Assembly: GCF_022267555.1 (NCBI RefSeq)
Contig: NZ_CP073586.1
Location: 2,099,501-2,163,500, forward strand
Length of the DNA: 64,000 bases
Direction of reading: 5' to 3'
DNA from: Proteiniphilum propionicum
GTDB lineage: Bacteria; Bacteroidota; Bacteroidia; Bacteroidales; Dysgonomonadaceae
The notes under the pieces were generated by a model that was not told the origin of the DNA, made no database searches, and saw nothing but the letters and a program-made list of their open reading frames with translations. The translations under genes were made by a program, and so were the position numbers. Below are positions 36,958-46,074 of the stretch, piece by piece (position 1 is the stretch's first letter; every line of letters starts with the position of its first letter).

Positions 36958-37365
36958 TTAATTTGGCCTGGTCATCAGCACCATTTTAAACTGGTTACGA
37001 TTGGCGATATCAAGAATTCTTACAATCTCACGATAGGGAACACTCTCATCGGCATAAAGAGCCACAAAAATATTTGGATCGGCCGTGTAAACCGATTGCA
37101 GAAAAGGCGTGATCGCTTCGAAAGGCACTTGTCGCTCCTTTTCATTTGCATTGGCTACATAGTAATTCATATCCTTGTCTATGGTAACCCTTGTTATGGG
37201 TTTTGCCTGAGCCTGTTGCTGCGATCTTGGCAATAATACCTGTATAGCGTTTGGCACTACAATGGTAGATGTGATCATGAAAAAAATAAGGAGCAGAAAT
37301 ATCACATCTGTCATAGATGCCAGACTGAAGTTAGATTCTATTTTAAAACGCTGTTTTAATGCCAT
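36958..37365 (-). CDS. exbD: ExbD/TolR family biopolymer transport protein
   Basis: This 135-residue protein has a single N-terminal membrane helix with the essential Asp at its start (SMTDVIFLLLIFFMITSTIV) and a periplasmic domain with YADESVPYREIVRILDIA. It partners ExbB as the proton-driven motor. The frame extends to a TTG at 37395, but the ATG at 37365 (MALKQRF) gives the normal length and is preferred. Confidence 0.93.
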   Translation of the reverse strand: MALKQRFKIESNFSLASMTDVIFLLLIFFMITSTIVVPNAIQVLLPRSQQQAQAKPITRVTIDKDMNYYVANANEKERQVPFEAITPFLQSVYTADPNIFVALYADESVPYREIVRILDIANRNQFKMVLMTRPN

Positions 37366-37529
37366 TTTTTTGTGTTTTTTGAAGTCTGTAATCAAAAAAA
37401 TCAGAGTTTTGTCATCAGAAGTCAGTTACCGTAATCCTGAAGCAAAAGATCAGAAATCAGTGGCCGTAAGTCAGTATTAATTAGCCAGTCTGTAATTCAT
37501 CAGATGGTAAATTCAGCCTCCTGATACTG

Positions 37530-38243
37530 CTAAATAACCGGTTCGTTTAAGATATCCATAAACTCCATAATTCTCATTTCAAGCCTGTTCACTATCCCTT
37601 TTATACGTGTTGCCAGGTAGTTGTAAGCAAACAGTGCAATAATGCCGACTATCAAACCACCCACCGTTGTCACCAGAGCTTCATAAATACCTGTTGAGAG
37701 GATAGTCACATCAACGTTGGCGCCTGCACTTGCCATACTCATAAAGGCTTTTACCATACCGGTAACTGTCCCAAGAAAACCTATCATAGGCGCACCCGAA
37801 GCGGAAGTAGCCAGTACGGGAAGCCCTTTTTCCAGTTTCGATATTTCTATGTTTCCCTGGTTTTCTATGGTGGTCATCACATCTGCAGTAGGCCTCCCCA
37901 ACCTTGTGATACCTTTCTCTACCATACGGGCCGAAGGTGTGTCTGTATTGCGGCAAAGAGTAATAGCAGCATCTATTTTCCCGTCGTGAATATAATCTTT
38001 AATGCGGTTCATAAAAGAGTTATCCTCTTTACTAGCCTTATTTATGACCAGTGTCCTTTCAATAAGCACGTAAATTGTCATCAATAGCAGTATAAACAAT
38101 ACAATCATCAACCATCCGCCCTTCATTGTTAAATCGAACGCGTTCATTGTTATCGCTTCTGTTTCAGCTGTTATTGCCGGTTGTAGGTTGTTGAACAATG
38201 TCTCTGCAGTATCTGCAGGAGAGGGTATTTGCAAAAGAATCAT
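37530..38243 (-). CDS. exbB: ExbB/TolQ family proton channel protein
   Basis: The 237-residue protein has three membrane helices (about 42-62, 150-170 and 190-212), the cytoplasmic loop between helices 1 and 2, and the diagnostic segments GLPVLATSASGAPMIGFLGTV and STGIYEALVTTVGGLIVGI. It forms the pentameric channel around ExbD. It precedes exbD by 164 bp and follows pdxJ by 67 bp, a familiar Bacteroidetes order. Confidence 0.94.
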   Translation of the reverse strand: MILLQIPSPADTAETLFNNLQPAITAETEAITMNAFDLTMKGGWLMIVLFILLLMTIYVLIERTLVINKASKEDNSFMNRIKDYIHDGKIDAAITLCRNTDTPSARMVEKGITRLGRPTADVMTTIENQGNIEISKLEKGLPVLATSASGAPMIGFLGTVTGMVKAFMSMASAGANVDVTILSTGIYEALVTTVGGLIVGIIALFAYNYLATRIKGIVNRLEMRIMEFMDILNEPVI

Positions 38244-38310
38244 GACAATAATATTCTAAATGATAGTTTTCCTGTTAGTTTATTTTGATAAAGGTAGTTA
38301 TTTTGGAAAT

Positions 38311-39042
38311 TCAAACATCACTCTGAGGTTCTTTTAAACAATTTTTATACGCTTTTATTGTTTCTTTTAATCCCAGGTAGAGAGCATCACTGATAAGTGA
38401 ATGTCCTATAGATACTTCTTTTAACCATGGAATGTTTATGTATAGATATTGGAGATTATTCAAATTAAGATCGTGCCCTGCGTTCACTCCAAGGCCCAGG
38501 TTCTTTGCCAGCGTGGCAGCTTCAACAAAGGGCGCTACGGCCTTTTCCCTGTCAGCATGATACTTTTCGGCGTAAGGGCCTGTGTACAGTTCTATACGGT
38601 CAGTTCCTATTTGCGATGCCATACGAACCATTTCTGGGTTTGCGTCTACGAATATTGAGGTACGTACACCTATTGATTGAAACTCAGCTACAATATCGGT
38701 CAGAAATGCCTTATGCGTAATAGTGTCCCATCCGGAGTCGGAAGTGATGGCATCATGGGCATCAGGAACAAGGGTTACCTGTGTGGGCCTGATTTTTCTG
38801 ATGAGGGAGATAAATTCAGGTGTGGGGTTTCCCTCAATATTGAACTCTGTGGTTACTTTAGCCTGCAGATCAAATACATCGGAGTAACGGATATGACGTT
38901 GATCGGGGCGGGGATGAACGGTAATTCCATCCGCACCAAAAAGCTGACAGTCTATAGCCACTTGTACCACGTCAGGAATATTTCCTCCGCGGGCATTCCT
39001 TAGAGTGGCTATTTTATTTACATTTACACTAAGTTTTGTCAT
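38311..39042 (-). CDS. pdxJ: Pyridoxine 5'-phosphate synthase
   Basis: This 243-residue TIM-barrel enzyme shows [17 protein letters not shown] at the start, [34 protein letters not shown] and [11 protein letters not shown], the phosphate-binding and catalytic segments of PdxJ. It condenses deoxyxylulose-5-phosphate with aminoacetone phosphate to give vitamin B6. It is the first gene of a minus-strand operon with exbB, exbD, tonB and the DJ-1 gene, and is divergent from the gene upstream of nadK. Confidence 0.96.
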   Translation of the reverse strand: MTKLSVNVNKIATLRNARGGNIPDVVQVAIDCQLFGADGITVHPRPDQRHIRYSDVFDLQAKVTTEFNIEGNPTPEFISLIRKIRPTQVTLVPDAHDAITSDSGWDTITHKAFLTDIVAEFQSIGVRTSIFVDANPEMVRMASQIGTDRIELYTGPYAEKYHADREKAVAPFVEAATLAKNLGLGVNAGHDLNLNNLQYLYINIPWLKEVSIGHSLISDALYLGLKETIKAYKNCLKEPQSDV

Positions 39043-39167
39043 AAAATTATATTACAAACAATTTGTTATAAAGTGGTGAGGTCTTGCCTAAATTAGATAA
39101 AGAAATAATAAAAACTAAACAATGGAGTTCATTTAGACAAAAAATCACCATCTTTGTAAATCAGATA

Positions 39168-39175
39168 CAAAAGTA
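39168..39175 (-). promoter_or_regulatory. Probable -7 element for the pdxJ operon
   Basis: CAAAAGTA on the plus strand is the reverse complement of TAnnTTTG. A CAAT sequence at 39197-39200 is a weak -33 match. The leader would be about 120 nt. A partial match in the other direction (CATCTTTG, 39149-39156) may serve the divergent gene at 39199. Confidence 0.4.
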
Positions 39176-39198
39176 ATACGAAATAACCGTTTTGCGCA

Positions 39199-39576
39199 AT
39201 GTCAGTCAAAGAATTTATCAAAAAACAGCTTGAACAGTTCATTTTTCCCCCTACTCCCGAGCAGTTCACCGAACTTTCTGAAACGGAAAATTCGCTTATC
39301 ATTCTAGAGATTCCGCTGAAAGATTATACTCTCACCGAGATAGCCAGGATTGTGGAGAGCAATAATGCGCATGTGATGGCACTATATGTAATGCCGGTCT
39401 CCGGCGGTGCAGTCCTGTTAGTATCGTTAAAGCTTGATGTGGACGATGTTACAATCCTGTTAAGAAGCTTCGAACGATTCAACTACAATGTGGTTTACTA
39501 TTTCATGCGTGAAGGCGAGGTGACCGATACCCAAAAACAGCGGCTGGCTGAGTTATTGTATTATCTTGAGATGTAA
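39199..39576 (+). CDS. ACT-like C-terminal domain protein, CBS domains missing
   Basis: The 125-residue protein matches, from about residue 45, the C-terminal part of the CBS-domain protein usually found directly upstream of nadK in Bacteroidales (LTEIARIVESNNAHVM, RSFERFNYNVVYYFM, ending ELLYYLEM). The usual protein is about 220 residues and starts with a CBS pair. Here only the opening MSVKEFI resembles its start, then the CBS pair is absent and a short Pro-rich linker follows. The reading frame is clean, so this looks like a stable internal deletion rather than a broken gene. Function is unknown; co-location suggests a link to NAD(P) or nucleotide sensing. Confidence 0.8.
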   Translation: MSVKEFIKKQLEQFIFPPTPEQFTELSETENSLIILEIPLKDYTLTEIARIVESNNAHVMALYVMPVSGGAVLLVSLKLDVDDVTILLRSFERFNYNVVYYFMREGEVTDTQKQRLAELLYYLEM

Positions 39577-39606
39577 ATACTGAGTAACGAAATTGGATTG
39601 AGACAG

Positions 39607-40500
39607 ATGAGGTTTGCTTTATTTGGAAGTATGTTCCCCGATAGAACCGCGAAGGCGGAAGAGCAGATATACGGGGTTTGTGATGCTATTAAAAGGCATG
39701 GAGGTGAGTTGTATCTGCCAGGAAATTTTTTTCAATCACTACCAGGAAATATTCGTCAGAAAATTGAGCCAATATGTGAACTGGCTGAAAAACTGCCTCA
39801 AGTAGATATTGTTGTAAGTGTTGGCGGCGATGGCACGTTTTTGCGAACTGCCGCTACTGTTGGCAATTCAGGAATTCCGGTATTGGGTATTAACACCGGC
39901 CGTCTCGGTTTTCTGGCAGCCATAAACTATGCAGATGTAGAGGAGACTTTACAGGAGGTGATGAATGGTACATACAGGGTGGAAGAACGCACACTTTTGA
40001 AGTTGACTACTGATGAAACATTTCCACCTGAATTTTTTAACACCCACGCGCTTAACGAGGTTGCTATTCTGAAACAAGACACCGCATCCATGCTCTCTAT
40101 TCATGCATATATCAATAACGATTACCTGACTTCGTACCAGGCCGATGGCCTTGTGATATCCACTCCTACTGGATCTACTGCCTATTCATTGAGTATTGGC
40201 GGCTCAATTTTATCGCCCACAACGCCAAGCATAATTCTATCTGCTATAGCCCCCCACAATCTTACATCTCGTTCACTGGTTGTGGACGACAGCAGCATTA
40301 TCTCTCTAAAAGTAGAAAGCCGCAGTCATATGTTTCTTGTGTCGGTGGACGGGCAGTCAAGGGTGCTGGACGAGAACATCGCGTTGCAGGTAAGAAAGGG
40401 TGACTACACTCTTCGCGTGGTAAAAAGAATAGGACATACCTTCTATGAAACCCTGCGCGACAAATTGATGTGGGGAGCGGATGTCAGAAAGCAGTATTAA
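39607..40500 (+). CDS. nadK: NAD kinase
   Basis: This 297-residue protein has the NAD kinase motifs VSVGGDGTFLRTA (about residue 74) and LGINTGRLGFLA, then YQADGLVISTPTGSTAYSLS and the Gly-rich region ILSPTTPSII. It makes NADP+ from NAD+ and ATP. The frame begins at a TTG at 39598, but the ATG at 39607 is the likelier start. It lies 30 bp after the CBS-less gene. Its stop codon overlaps the stop of the convergent small gene by four bases. Confidence 0.96.
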   Translation: MRFALFGSMFPDRTAKAEEQIYGVCDAIKRHGGELYLPGNFFQSLPGNIRQKIEPICELAEKLPQVDIVVSVGGDGTFLRTAATVGNSGIPVLGINTGRLGFLAAINYADVEETLQEVMNGTYRVEERTLLKLTTDETFPPEFFNTHALNEVAILKQDTASMLSIHAYINNDYLTSYQADGLVISTPTGSTAYSLSIGGSILSPTTPSIILSAIAPHNLTSRSLVVDDSSIISLKVESRSHMFLVSVDGQSRVLDENIALQVRKGDYTLRVVKRIGHTFYETLRDKLMWGADVRKQY

Positions 40501-40664
40501 TCATCATTTGAATCTTCAGTAACCTCTTCCTCAGGTTTTTCCTCCTGGTAAGGCAGATACTTATCGAGCGCCAGGATGAGCAGGTAAAAGAGAGACATAA
40601 AGATAAAAATCCCCACAATACCTATTAAGGCAATAAGCAGTGCTGTTTGTACTGTTGGCGTCAT
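40497..40664 (-). CDS. 55-residue single-helix membrane protein, OadG-like
   Basis: Found by hand: ATG at 40664, stop at 40497. The product has one hydrophobic helix (about residues 8-31, ALLIALIGIVGIFIFMSLFY) and a short acidic tail rich in Glu and Asp (PEEEVTEDSNDD). This layout resembles a minimal gamma subunit of sodium-pumping decarboxylases, which anchors the soluble subunits to the beta subunit. It lies 12 bp after the OadB stop on the same strand, so co-translation is likely. The family assignment is based on topology and position, not on strong sequence identity. Confidence 0.65.
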   Translation of the reverse strand: MTPTVQTALLIALIGIVGIFIFMSLFYLLILALDKYLPYQEEKPEEEVTEDSNDD

Positions 40665-40676
40665 AATATTTCTTTT

Positions 40677-41834
40677 TTAAGCAAGCAATGGAACAAGAGT
40701 CAATATAATACCTCCAGCCACAACCGAACCTATCTGCCCTCCCACATTAGCGCTGATTGCCGGCATTAGCAGATAATTGTAGGGGTCTTCTTTTTGCCCC
40801 ATCTGGTGAATTACACGGGCCGACATGGGAAATGCAGAAATACCGCATGCACCTATCATGGGATTTATCTTGTTGCCTTCCTTACGGAACAGGTTAAGAA
40901 ACTTAGCGAAGATTACACCCCCGAAGGTATCGAAGACAAACGCGAATAGTCCAAGTGCAATAATAATTAGAGTATCTGTCCTGACAAACCGTTCAGCCGT
41001 CATTGTACTGGCAATGGTTATACCAAGCAACAGGGTGACTAGACTCGACAATTCGTTCTGAGCAGAAAGTGATAGTTTGTTCAGTACGCCGCACTCGCGA
41101 ATCAGATTGCCAAACATCAGGAATCCTATTAGTGCCAGCGACGAAGGAGCAATAATGCCTGCCGTTATGGTTATTACAATAGGGAAAGCTATCAGCGCTT
41201 TTTTGGATATCTTCTTATTGCTATGGCTAGCGGTCGACATTCTGATTAGCCGTTCGTTACGTGAAGTAAGCATCCGTATAACAGGCGGCTGAATTATAGG
41301 CACAAGCGCCATATATGAGTAAGCAGCTACAGAGATTGGCCCCAGCAGGTTTGGGGCAAATCGTGATGCCACTACTATGGAAGTAGGGCCGTCGGCCGCC
41401 CCAATAATCCCGATGGATGCTGCCTCCTTGATGTCGTATCCCAGCAGGGAGGCAAGCAGCATCGTGAGGAAAATGCCAAACTGAGCTGCCGCACCGAACA
41501 GCAGCAGTGAAGGGTTCCGGAACAACGGTGAGAAATCGATCATAGCCCCGATAGCAATAAAAATGAGCAACGGAAAAATCTCCGTGGCAATACCTGCATC
41601 GAAGAAGACGTTTAGAACGCCCTCAACAGCTTGACCCGTGGCAGGGTCAATCTGAGAGATTGCCGATGACAGGGGGATATTCACCAGTATGGCGCCAAAT
41701 CCCATCGGAAGCAGTAGCGTCGGTTCATAGTTCTTAACAATGGCAAGCCAGATAAGGATAAGGCCAATAGCTATCATCACCAAATGCTGCCAGGTCATGC
41801 CCGCAATAGCAGGTAACAGTTGTTCTAAACCCAT
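40677..41834 (-). CDS. Sodium-pumping decarboxylase beta subunit, copy 1 (OadB family)
   Basis: This 385-residue polytopic membrane protein has the family hallmarks EPTLLLPMGFGAILVNIP near the start, SIGIIGAADGPTSIVVASRFAP (about residue 140, with Ala where the consensus has Gly), YSYMALVPIIQPP, and ACGISAFPMSARVIHQMG near the C-terminus. The beta subunit decarboxylates carboxybiotin and exports Na+. It lies 21 bp from a second beta-subunit gene of identical length. The GGADGPT-to-GAADGPT change lies in a region implicated in Na+ coordination, so its activity may differ. Confidence 0.92.
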   Translation of the reverse strand: MGLEQLLPAIAGMTWQHLVMIAIGLILIWLAIVKNYEPTLLLPMGFGAILVNIPLSSAISQIDPATGQAVEGVLNVFFDAGIATEIFPLLIFIAIGAMIDFSPLFRNPSLLLFGAAAQFGIFLTMLLASLLGYDIKEAASIGIIGAADGPTSIVVASRFAPNLLGPISVAAYSYMALVPIIQPPVIRMLTSRNERLIRMSTASHSNKKISKKALIAFPIVITITAGIIAPSSLALIGFLMFGNLIRECGVLNKLSLSAQNELSSLVTLLLGITIASTMTAERFVRTDTLIIIALGLFAFVFDTFGGVIFAKFLNLFRKEGNKINPMIGACGISAFPMSARVIHQMGQKEDPYNYLLMPAISANVGGQIGSVVAGGIILTLVPLLA

Positions 41835-41855
41835 AAATTTTTCAATTAAACTTTA

Positions 41856-43013
41856 TTAATACAAGAAACCAAGCAAGATACCTGCAGCTACCGCTGAACC
41901 AATCACACCTGCCACATTCGGCCCCATTGCATGCATCAGCAGATAGTTGCTTTGATCGTATTGCAATCCGATAACTTGAGAAATCCTTGCAGAATCGGGC
42001 ACGGCCGATACTCCGGAATTTCCGATAAGTGGATTGATCTTCTTCTCTTTCGACAAGAAGAGATTCAGGATTTTAACGAATATGATTCCTGCACAGGTGG
42101 CAATAATAAATGAAAGTGCACCGATAGCAAACACCTTCAATGACTCAAGGCGCAGGAACGTGGTAGCCTGTGTGGAAGCACCTACAGTCAGTCCCAGCAG
42201 AATGGTCACCGTGTCTATCACAGGCCCACGGGCTGTTTCGGCCAGACGGCGGGTTACCCCCGACTCTTTCAGCAGGTTACCGAAAAAAAGCATACCCAGC
42301 AAAGGTAAACCCGAGGGAACCAGGAAAGTTGTCAACAGCAGGCCCATGATAGGAAACATTATCTTTTCTGTTTGTGAGACCACTCGAGGAGTTTTCATCT
42401 TTATCAGCCGTTCTTTCTTTGTTGTCAGCATCTTCATGAAAGGAGGCTGGATAACCGGGACCAGAGCCATATATGAGTAGGCCGAAATAGCAACTGCTCC
42501 CAGGAGGTGCGGGGCAAGCTTTGATGTTGTAAAGATTGCCGTAGGCCCGTCAGCACCGCCTATGATGCCAATAGAAGCTGCTTCGTTGGGTGCAAATCCC
42601 CATTTTAAAGCGATTATATATGCACCGAAGATCCCGAACTGGCAGGCAGCTCCGATTAGAATTAGTTTCGGGTTTGATATTAATGACGAGAAGTCTGTCA
42701 TAGCTCCAATACCCAGGAAGATAAGGGGCGGATACCAGCCTTTTACCACACCCTGGTAGAGAATATTAAATACTGAACCCTCTTCATATATACCCACTTG
42801 CAGGTTTGCTGCTTCGTTGAAAGGAATATTTCCGATTAGGATGCCAAATCCTATTGGGATCAGCAGCAGTGGTTCATACTCCTTTTTTACTGCCAGGTAG
42901 ATAAAAAACAGACCTACAAGGAGCATTATTATATGTCCCCTCTCTGCATTTGCAAAACCCGTATAATTCCAGAATGCTTGTAAATTGTCTGTTAATGATA
43001 GTAATGTATTCAT
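41856..43013 (-). CDS. Sodium-pumping decarboxylase beta subunit, copy 2 (OadB family)
   Basis: This second 385-residue beta subunit has EPLLLIPIGFGILIGNIP, the consensus SIGIIGGADGPTAIFTTSKLAP, YSYMALVPVIQPPFMKMLTTKKERLI and NPLIGNSGVSAVPDSARIS. It starts right after the biotin-carrier gene (15 bp), so it is probably the main partner of that carrier and of the carboxyltransferase encoded upstream. Together these make the Na+-exporting methylmalonyl-CoA (or oxaloacetate) decarboxylase. The gene pair appears to be a tandem duplication that has diverged. Confidence 0.93.
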   Translation of the reverse strand: MNTLLSLTDNLQAFWNYTGFANAERGHIIMLLVGLFFIYLAVKKEYEPLLLIPIGFGILIGNIPFNEAANLQVGIYEEGSVFNILYQGVVKGWYPPLIFLGIGAMTDFSSLISNPKLILIGAACQFGIFGAYIIALKWGFAPNEAASIGIIGGADGPTAIFTTSKLAPHLLGAVAISAYSYMALVPVIQPPFMKMLTTKKERLIKMKTPRVVSQTEKIMFPIMGLLLTTFLVPSGLPLLGMLFFGNLLKESGVTRRLAETARGPVIDTVTILLGLTVGASTQATTFLRLESLKVFAIGALSFIIATCAGIIFVKILNLFLSKEKKINPLIGNSGVSAVPDSARISQVIGLQYDQSNYLLMHAMGPNVAGVIGSAVAAGILLGFLY

Positions 43014-43028
43014 CTTTTGCCGCCTCTT

Positions 43029-43475
43029 TTATTCTATTATTACAAGTTCAGCTCCCTCTAAAACCGAATCCCCTTTCTGGACAAGAATTTCAGTCACTTT
43101 TCCATTACTGTTTGCCAAGATGTTGTTCTCCATCTTCATCGCTTCAAGTATCATCAGAGTTTGTCCTTTTTTCACGCTATCTCCCACTTTGCAACGTATA
43201 TCCAAAATAATTCCCGGCAGAGGTGATTGGAGTGTATTTTTTCCAACGGGGGCAGAAGGCCTAGTTACCAGAGGAGTGGTTGTAGATTGTGGAGTGGGGG
43301 CAGGGGCCGCTGCAGTGCTGGGGCGCTTAATGCCAGAGAGCGATTTCATTTTGGAAGGGACCATTTCAACGGTGTATGGTGTGCCGTTTACTTCAAGTTC
43401 CACAGAGTCGCTATCTGATTTTGTTACCACAACTCTGTAAGGTGTGCCGTTAATTTTATATTTAAATTCTTTCAT
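43029..43475 (-). CDS. Biotin carboxyl carrier subunit of the decarboxylase
   Basis: The 148-residue protein has an N-terminal beta-rich part (about 1-55), a Pro/Ala/Thr-rich hinge (about 57-80), and a C-terminal biotinyl domain with the biotin site MILEAMKMENNILAN (Lys about residue 113). It shuttles the carboxyl group from the carboxyltransferase to the membrane beta subunit. It is encoded between the OadG-like and OadB genes. Confidence 0.95.
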   Translation of the reverse strand: MKEFKYKINGTPYRVVVTKSDSDSVELEVNGTPYTVEMVPSKMKSLSGIKRPSTAAAPAPTPQSTTTPLVTRPSAPVGKNTLQSPLPGIILDIRCKVGDSVKKGQTLMILEAMKMENNILANSNGKVTEILVQKGDSVLEGAELVIIE

Positions 43476-43593
43476 ACGACGTACAATGTTTTTAATTTCT
43501 TCTTGACTATCGACTTATCAATATCCTTTATTCTGCTTTTGCTGTTTTACATCTTAAGCCTGCAAGTCTTGATTTATTATTACTGGTTTTGTA

Positions 43594-44499
43594 TTATCTA
43601 GGTAATTCTCTCAGCGATTGCCTTTTAGCATTCCATGGTGAGTAGTTCCGTTTCACCCGGTCTATAGTTAGAATTGTAGACTCTATATCGTGCTGATTCT
43701 CTTTCAAATCGTAAATAGCAGCAGAAATTGCAGCCAGTACTTCGCCCGACATATGAGACTGACTTCTGGCAGCGGAGAGAGTGCCACTTTTTGCCACATT
43801 CTTTTCAGATACTCTTTTGGCTAGATTCCCTGAAAATTTAAAGAAAAAGTAAAGCGCAACCAGTCCGGAAAACACAACAAGCATTGAGGTTATTGTAATC
43901 ATAATTCCCCATGTGTCGTTTTCCTTAAGGTTAGCAACCTTTGGGTTTTCTTCCAGAATGGCATTGTTGCTGTTAGGCGTTACCCTATTTAAATGTGTAG
44001 CAGCAATGTTACCCTTTTCATCATATTTAACTCCGTCCTGTACGTATCCGTAAGTCTGATCGGCAAGCATTCCTGCGGGAATAACAATCTCGTCAAGCAA
44101 CGTTTTTCCATCGTTATCATACAGCGCGATGTAGTTCTCTTCCGTGGGGTCGAGTGTGAAATTCAAATGGAAGGTTCCGTTGAAAGGTTCATTGTCTGCC
44201 CAGAAAAGTCCATGTTGATGTGGAGAAATGCTTGTTCTTATATCTCCCCTTGGGATAGGATATTTTTTCGGATTATTGCGGTCGTTTGTGAGATATCGTC
44301 CACCCAGATTTTGCGTCTTTGCCGTATTGTTGTATATCTCGATCCATCCGTTCCTTTGTCCAAAATTATCCATGTAATTGGTCTCGTTCACCACCATCAC
44401 CTCGTTGATTACCCAGTCAGGATTTTTCTTTTGTTTGGCACATCCCGTGAATAATACAATTGCGATGAAAAGAGCCGAAAATCTTATTGTATTTCTCAT
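43594..44499 (-). CDS. OadG-family gamma subunit with N-terminal lamin-tail domain, lipoprotein
   Basis: This 301-residue protein begins with a lipoprotein signal (LFTGCAKQ). Residues about 25-175 look like a lamin-tail (LTD) beta-sandwich (DWVINEVMVVNE, NGWIEIYNNTAKTQNLGG, FHLNFTLDP). A membrane helix (about 198-218, MITITSMLVVFSGLVALYFF) and a cytoplasmic tail follow, with EVLAAISAAIYDL as in OadG proteins. It should anchor the decarboxylase complex. The added periplasmic/surface LTD is seen in other Bacteroidetes OadG proteins, but its purpose is unknown. It starts 12 bp after the mmdA stop. Confidence 0.85.
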   Translation of the reverse strand: MRNTIRFSALFIAIVLFTGCAKQKKNPDWVINEVMVVNETNYMDNFGQRNGWIEIYNNTAKTQNLGGRYLTNDRNNPKKYPIPRGDIRTSISPHQHGLFWADNEPFNGTFHLNFTLDPTEENYIALYDNDGKTLLDEIVIPAGMLADQTYGYVQDGVKYDEKGNIAATHLNRVTPNSNNAILEENPKVANLKENDTWGIMITITSMLVVFSGLVALYFFFKFSGNLAKRVSEKNVAKSGTLSAARSQSHMSGEVLAAISAAIYDLKENQHDIESTILTIDRVKRNYSPWNAKRQSLRELPR

Positions 44500-44511
44500 A
44501 TTAATCTTTAT

Positions 44512-46074
44512 TTAAAGTGGCAGGTTGTCGTGCTTCTTAGGCGGATTCTGCAATTTCTTTGTCTGCAGCTGCTGAAGAGCACGGATTACCCGGAAACGGG
44601 TGTTGCGCGGTTCTATCACATCGTCGATATATCCATATCGTGCTGCCACATATGGATTGGTAAAGAGGTCGTTATACTCTTTTTTCTTTTCTGCCAGTAT
44701 AGTTGCCAATTTTTCCGGATCTTTTTCGGCTGCAATCTCTTTACTGTAGAGCACTTCCACAGCACCATCGGCACCCATCACTGCAATTTCAGCGGTAGGC
44801 CATGCGTAATTGATGTCGCCACGGAGTTGTTTGCAGCTCATCACTATATGTGCGCCACCGTATGATTTACGTAGTGTTACGGTCACTTTGGGCACGGTAG
44901 CTTCTCCGTAGGCATACAACAGTTTGGCACCGTGTGTTATTACGCCGCCGTATTCCTGTCCTGTTCCTGGAAGGAAGCCGGGAACATCCACAAGGGTTAC
45001 AAGTGGTATATTGAAAGCATCGCAGAAACGAACAAAACGGGCTGCCTTGCGTGAAGCGTTAATATCGAGCACACCCGCAAGGTACTTGGGCTGATTGGCA
45101 ACAATGCCAACCGATATTCCGTTGAATCGAGCAAAACCTACAATAATGTTTTTGGCATAATCGGCGTGTACCTCAAGGAACTCACCATTGTCGATGATGG
45201 CGCCAATTACCTCATACATATCGTATGGTTTATTTGGGCTGTCAGGTATAATATCGTTCAGCCCGTCTTCAAGCCGGTCAATAGGGTCGTCGTTTTGGAG
45301 GAGGGGCGCCTCTTCCAGATTGTTTTGAGGAATAAAGCTTAAAAGCTTGCGAATAAGCTTCATTCCGTCTTCTTCCGTTTGTACCTGGAACTGCGATACG
45401 CCAGACTTTGCGGAATGCACTGATGCACCTCCAAGCTCCTCCTGTGTAACATCTTCTCCGGTTACAGTCTTTACCACTTTAGGGCCGGTAAGAAACATAT
45501 ATGATGTTCCCTGTGTCATGATAATAAAATCGGTCAACGCGGGAGAATAGACTGCTCCGCCTGCACAGGGACCGAAAATTCCGGATATCTGCGGTATCAC
45601 TCCCGATGCCAATATGTTGCGCTGGAATATTTCGGAATAGCCAGCCAGAGCATTAATACCTTCCTGAATACGAGCACCGCCCGAGTCGTTGATACCGATT
45701 AGAGGTGCCCCCATCTTCATTGCTTGGTCCATCACCTTGCAGATCTTTTGTGCATGCATCTCCGACAATGATCCGCCGGAAACTGTGAAATCCTGTGCAA
45801 ATACATAAACGAGTCGCCCGTCGATGGACCCGTAACCGGTTACCACTCCGTCACCCAGGAACTTGTTTTTTTCCATTCCGAAGTTGTGTGAACGATGTTC
45901 CACGAACATATCGAACTCTTCGAAGCTGCCCTCATCAAGGAGCATTGCGATTCTTTCACGTGCCGTGTATTTTCCTTTAAGGTGTTGCGATTCAATTCTC
46001 TTTTCGCCACCTCCTAATCGAGCTTTCTCACGCAGTTGGATAAGCTCCTTTACTTTTTCGAGTTGGTTGCTCAT
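44512..46074 (-). CDS. mmdA: Methylmalonyl-CoA decarboxylase alpha / acyl-CoA carboxyltransferase
   Basis: The 520-residue protein is a biotin-dependent carboxyltransferase: [20 protein letters not shown] near residue 95, [13 protein letters not shown] (about 130), [40 protein letters not shown] (split over about 345-370) and [12 protein letters not shown]. It transfers CO2 from methylmalonyl-CoA (or makes it from propionyl-CoA) via biotin. With epimerase, carrier, gamma and beta genes in order, it forms the propionate-pathway sodium pump. Oxaloacetate decarboxylase is less likely because that enzyme uses a different alpha subunit. Confidence 0.94.
   Translation of the reverse strand: MSNQLEKVKELIQLREKARLGGGEKRIESQHLKGKYTARERIAMLLDEGSFEEFDMFVEHRSHNFGMEKNKFLGDGVVTGYGSIDGRLVYVFAQDFTVSGGSLSEMHAQKICKVMDQAMKMGAPLIGINDSGGARIQEGINALAGYSEIFQRNILASGVIPQISGIFGPCAGGAVYSPALTDFIIMTQGTSYMFLTGPKVVKTVTGEDVTQEELGGASVHSAKSGVSQFQVQTEEDGMKLIRKLLSFIPQNNLEEAPLLQNDDPIDRLEDGLNDIIPDSPNKPYDMYEVIGAIIDNGEFLEVHADYAKNIIVGFARFNGISVGIVANQPKYLAGVLDINASRKAARFVRFCDAFNIPLVTLVDVPGFLPGTGQEYGGVITHGAKLLYAYGEATVPKVTVTLRKSYGGAHIVMSCKQLRGDINYAWPTAEIAVMGADGAVEVLYSKEIAAEKDPEKLATILAEKKKEYNDLFTNPYVAARYGYIDDVIEPRNTRFRVIRALQQLQTKKLQNPPKKHDNLPL

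Noticed and set aside
39149-39156. CATCTTTG as a promoter for the gene at 39199
   Set aside because: It misses the invariant first T of TAnnTTTG and has no -33 match; mentioned only as a weak possibility.
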